Shown: in pieces, positions 62,198-64,000 of the stretch | How the letters are laid out: every line of letters begins with the position of its first letter | Numbering within the stretch: position 1 is the first letter of the stretch | Source: CAYQXJ01 sp964421565 | GTDB lineage: Bacteria; Planctomycetota; Brocadiia; SM23-32 | NCBI GenBank assembly: GCA_964421565.1 | Contig: CAYQXJ010000004.1 | Location: forward strand, 62,001-126,000 | DNA: 64,000 nucleotides | Reading direction: 5' to 3' | Notes under the pieces: generated by a model | Database searches by the model: none | Told to the model about the DNA's origin: nothing | Seen by the model: only the letters and a program-made list of their open reading frames with translations | Made by a program: the position numbers and the translations under genes

Positions 62198-63181
62198 ATG
62201 GCTGACCGCATCCTCATCGGGCTTATTGGGACCGGCGGCATTATGAATCGGCACATCCGCGATCTGCAGGGCATAGCGCAGGCGCGGGTGGTGGCCTTAG
62301 CGGATCCGGACCCCGAGCGCACGGCTGCCGCGAAGAAGCAATACAGTCAGTTAGCTGACGTCCCGGAGTATGCAACGCACAAGGCACTGCTCGAAGGACA
62401 AGACCTGGACGCGGTGGTTATCGCCAGCCCGCACAACGTTCACTGCGAACAGATTGTCGACAGCCTGAGGGCGGGCTGCCACGTGCTTACTGAGAAACCG
62501 ATGGTGTGCACGATTGACGATGCACACACCGTGATGCAAGTCGAAGAGGAGACTGGCAAGATGGTGGGCATCGCCTATCAGCGCCACACTCAGGGCGAGT
62601 TCCGCTTTATCAAAAGACGCCTGGAAAGCGGTGAGGCCGGCGAAGTGCAAGCTGTCGTCGCCTTCCAGGGACAGAACTGGTACCACGCAACGCAAGGTAA
62701 GTGGCGCCAGGTGAAAGAGATATCCTGCGGCGGTCAACTCAATGACTCGGGTAGTCACCTGATCGATGTCATCCTGTGGACGACAGGCTTGAAGGCGGAT
62801 CGAGTGACCGCTTGTATCGAGAATTTCGACGCCGAGGTCGACATCAACAGCGCATTGACGGTGGAGTTCGCCAACGGTGCCCTGGGTAGTATCTCAGTGA
62901 TCGGCAACTGCCCCGTCTGGTGGGAAGATATCACCTTCGTGTGCTCGAAGTGGTCATTCTTCCTTCGCCAGGGCCAGCTTACCTACTCCACCGGTCAGGG
63001 GGGCGAAATGCTGAGTCTGCAGAACACCAGCTATGGCAGCACCTCTCCAACGGAGAACTTCGTGAAAGCCATCACTGGCGAGGAAGATTTGCTGGCCCCC
63101 AGCATCTGTGGACTGCGTACAATAGAATTGACCGAAGCCGCCTGGCGTTCGGCCGCTAGCGGCGCAGCGGTGAACCTCTAA
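62198..63181 (+). CDS. Gfo/Idh/MocA-family oxidoreductase
   Basis: 327 aa from the ATG at 62198 (a TTG at 62186 is in frame; neither has a good ribosome-binding site). Rossmann fold LIGLIGTGGIMNRHIRDL, SPHNVHCEQIVDSLRAGCHVLTEKPMVCT with the conserved EKP, and the C-terminal alpha/beta domain with GGQLNDSGSHLIDVILW (active-site Asp and His). NAD(P)-dependent sugar or cyclitol oxidoreductase, substrate unknown. Ends 19 bp before the aroK-aroC frame. Confidence 0.92.
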   Translation: MADRILIGLIGTGGIMNRHIRDLQGIAQARVVALADPDPERTAAAKKQYSQLADVPEYATHKALLEGQDLDAVVIASPHNVHCEQIVDSLRAGCHVLTEKPMVCTIDDAHTVMQVEEETGKMVGIAYQRHTQGEFRFIKRRLESGEAGEVQAVVAFQGQNWYHATQGKWRQVKEISCGGQLNDSGSHLIDVILWTTGLKADRVTACIENFDAEVDINSALTVEFANGALGSISVIGNCPVWWEDITFVCSKWSFFLRQGQLTYSTGQGGEMLSLQNTSYGSTSPTENFVKAITGEEDLLAPSICGLRTIELTEAAWRSAASGAAVNL

Positions 63182-63200
63182 CCCCTCACGCGAGGCCCTC

Positions 63201-64000
63201 GTGTACAACGTCGTGCTGTACGGTTTCAAGGGGGTAGGAAAGAGCTCTCTCGGCAAGCTGTTTGCAGAGAAGCTGGGGGCGCCATTCCTCGACACCGACT
63301 CACTGATTGAGGATATCTACGAACGGGAGATCGGGGAACGTCTCAGCTATCGGCAAATCTACAAAGAGGAAGGCTCGGAGCGTTTCCGCCAGCTTGAAGC
63401 TGAAGCTGTTCGTCAGTGCGCCACACGCAGTGGTAGAGTGATCGCGCTTGGAGGTTTCGCTTTCCGCGACCCCGCCAGTCGTGCGTCGTTGAGGCCGTAC
63501 AGCGTTTTCGTCTTCCTCGATGCCCCCTCGAAGATTCTGGCCCAGCACATCCGGACCGACGTGCCCCCCTTCCTTGACCCCGCTGACCTTGTCGGCTCCA
63601 TCGCCCGGCGAAATGAGCCCTACCGGGACCTCTACTACGCGCACGCCGATATCGTTCTCGATTGCTCAAAGGCGGCTCCTGCTGCCCTCGCCGCCAGACT
63701 CACCGATGAGATCGTGAGCTGGTCGGCGACGGCTATGCACAGCCCGAGCAGCTTCGGTCATATCGTGCGAATGACGACCTTCGGTGAAAGCCATGGAGCA
63801 GCAGTGGGCGTCGTGCTGGATGGCGTGCCTGCACGCTTGGAGTTCGACGTGGAGCGAATACAGCGCGAGCTGGACCGGCGCCGCCCCGGCCAGAGCAGCG
63901 TGACGACATCACGCGTAGAGAAGGACCGCGTGCATGTGCTGAGCGGCGTCAGCAAGGGCCTTACACTGGGGACCCCCATTTGCATGCTGATCCACAATGA
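63201..64000 (+). CDS. aroK/aroC: Shikimate kinase-chorismate synthase fusion (partial, runs off right edge)
   Basis: A single open frame of 266 codons from a GTG at 63201 (GAGG six bases upstream) to the window edge, checked codon by codon. Residues about 1-175 are a shikimate-kinase domain: P-loop GFKGVGKSS, FLDTDSLIE, GSERFRQLEAEAV, ALGGFAFRD; the third Gly of the usual GGG shikimate motif is Phe. Directly in frame from about residue 179 comes the chorismate synthase N-terminus: SSFGHIVRMTTFGESHGAAVGVVLDG, then RRRPGQSSVTT, then VHVLSGVSKGLTLGTPI. It would carry out two shikimate-pathway steps, the phosphorylation of shikimate and the FMN-dependent formation of chorismate (EPSP synthase acts between them). 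An internal ATG at 63735 could also give free AroC. The rest of AroC lies outside the window. Confidence 0.88.
   Translation, partial: MYNVVLYGFKGVGKSSLGKLFAEKLGAPFLDTDSLIEDIYEREIGERLSYRQIYKEEGSERFRQLEAEAVRQCATRSGRVIALGGFAFRDPASRASLRPYSVFVFLDAPSKILAQHIRTDVPPFLDPADLVGSIARRNEPYRDLYYAHADIVLDCSKAAPAALAARLTDEIVSWSATAMHSPSSFGHIVRMTTFGESHGAAVGVVLDGVPARLEFDVERIQRELDRRRPGQSSVTTSRVEKDRVHVLSGVSKGLTLGTPICMLIHN

Overview
GC-rich chromosomal window (high GC by eye) of a Gram-negative (diderm) bacterium. The diderm call rests on an LptF/G-type LPS permease, a TolC-family outer-membrane channel lipoprotein, an RseP-type site-2 protease and lipobox signal peptides. The taxon cannot be fixed from sequence alone. 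The mix of secreted polysaccharide-active proteins (heparinase II/III, beta-helix plus LamG, GH2, GH5-like, ThuA-like, Gfo/Idh/MocA), a divergent DnaA and an Nqr locus recalls Planctomycetota, Hydrogenedentota or other PVC/FCB-like lineages. No mobile element, phage gene, integrase or CRISPR array was seen. Where I could read promoters they fit a sigma-70 pattern (TTGAnn, 16-18 bp, TAnnnT).

Layout. 1-1363 holds a partial glycosidase running off the left edge. 1429-3564 is an iron/peroxide cassette (Fur/PerR regulator, rubrerythrin, ferritin, ferritin-like protein) under one strong promoter with a 7-1-7 Fur/PerR-type palindrome. 3583-13291 is a heavy-metal export block: TolC channel, HMBD-type fusion protein, a 1323-aa RND pump and a P-type ATPase, coupled by 4-nt overlaps. 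13426-16793 is a 2-oxoacid dehydrogenase operon (E1 alpha, E1 beta, E2; no E3). 16973-21475 is an Na+-NQR-like operon nqrBCDEF without nqrA. 21570-24800 holds a hydroxyacid dehydrogenase with a (GA)14 tract at its ribosome-binding position, a ThuA-like protein, cysteine synthase and a cold-shock protein. 25121-29469 holds a secreted heparinase-like lyase, a Tat-exported superoxide dismutase and dnaA.

29470-30263 is a stretch of about 790 bp without a recognisable gene except the terminator of a tRNA-Ala(GGC) gene. 30421-34573 is an isoprenoid/envelope operon (ispG, dxr, rseP) with a promoter back-to-back with that of phoU. 35280-42109 holds a ribulokinase-like kinase, purQ, a CehA-like lipoprotein and a GH2 enzyme. 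42397-45374 holds a PIN-TRAM protein, ispD and a PfkB kinase. 45588-56791 is a second carbohydrate region (beta-helix/LamG protein, propeller-like protein, lipoprotein MsrB, GH2 beta-mannosidase, small membrane protein, GH5-like enzyme). 57003-60903 reads leftwards from rnpB through a HIT protein and a dGTPase-type HD hydrolase to an FHA-GAF-sigma54 activator. 61049 to the end holds lptF/G, a Gfo/Idh/MocA oxidoreductase and, at the right edge, one open frame that joins a shikimate kinase to a chorismate synthase.

How the genes fit together. Three MEP-pathway genes (ispG, dxr, ispD) lie in two operons, and dxr runs directly into rseP. Oxidative defence recurs at several sites: cytoplasmic rubrerythrin and ferritins, an exported SOD and an exported MsrB. 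Metal export combines inner-membrane (ATPase) and trans-envelope (Cus-type) routes. The secreted lyases and glycosidases, with sugar kinases and Gfo/Idh/MocA and ThuA-like proteins, suggest a heterotroph living on complex, probably uronic-acid or mannose-containing glycans.
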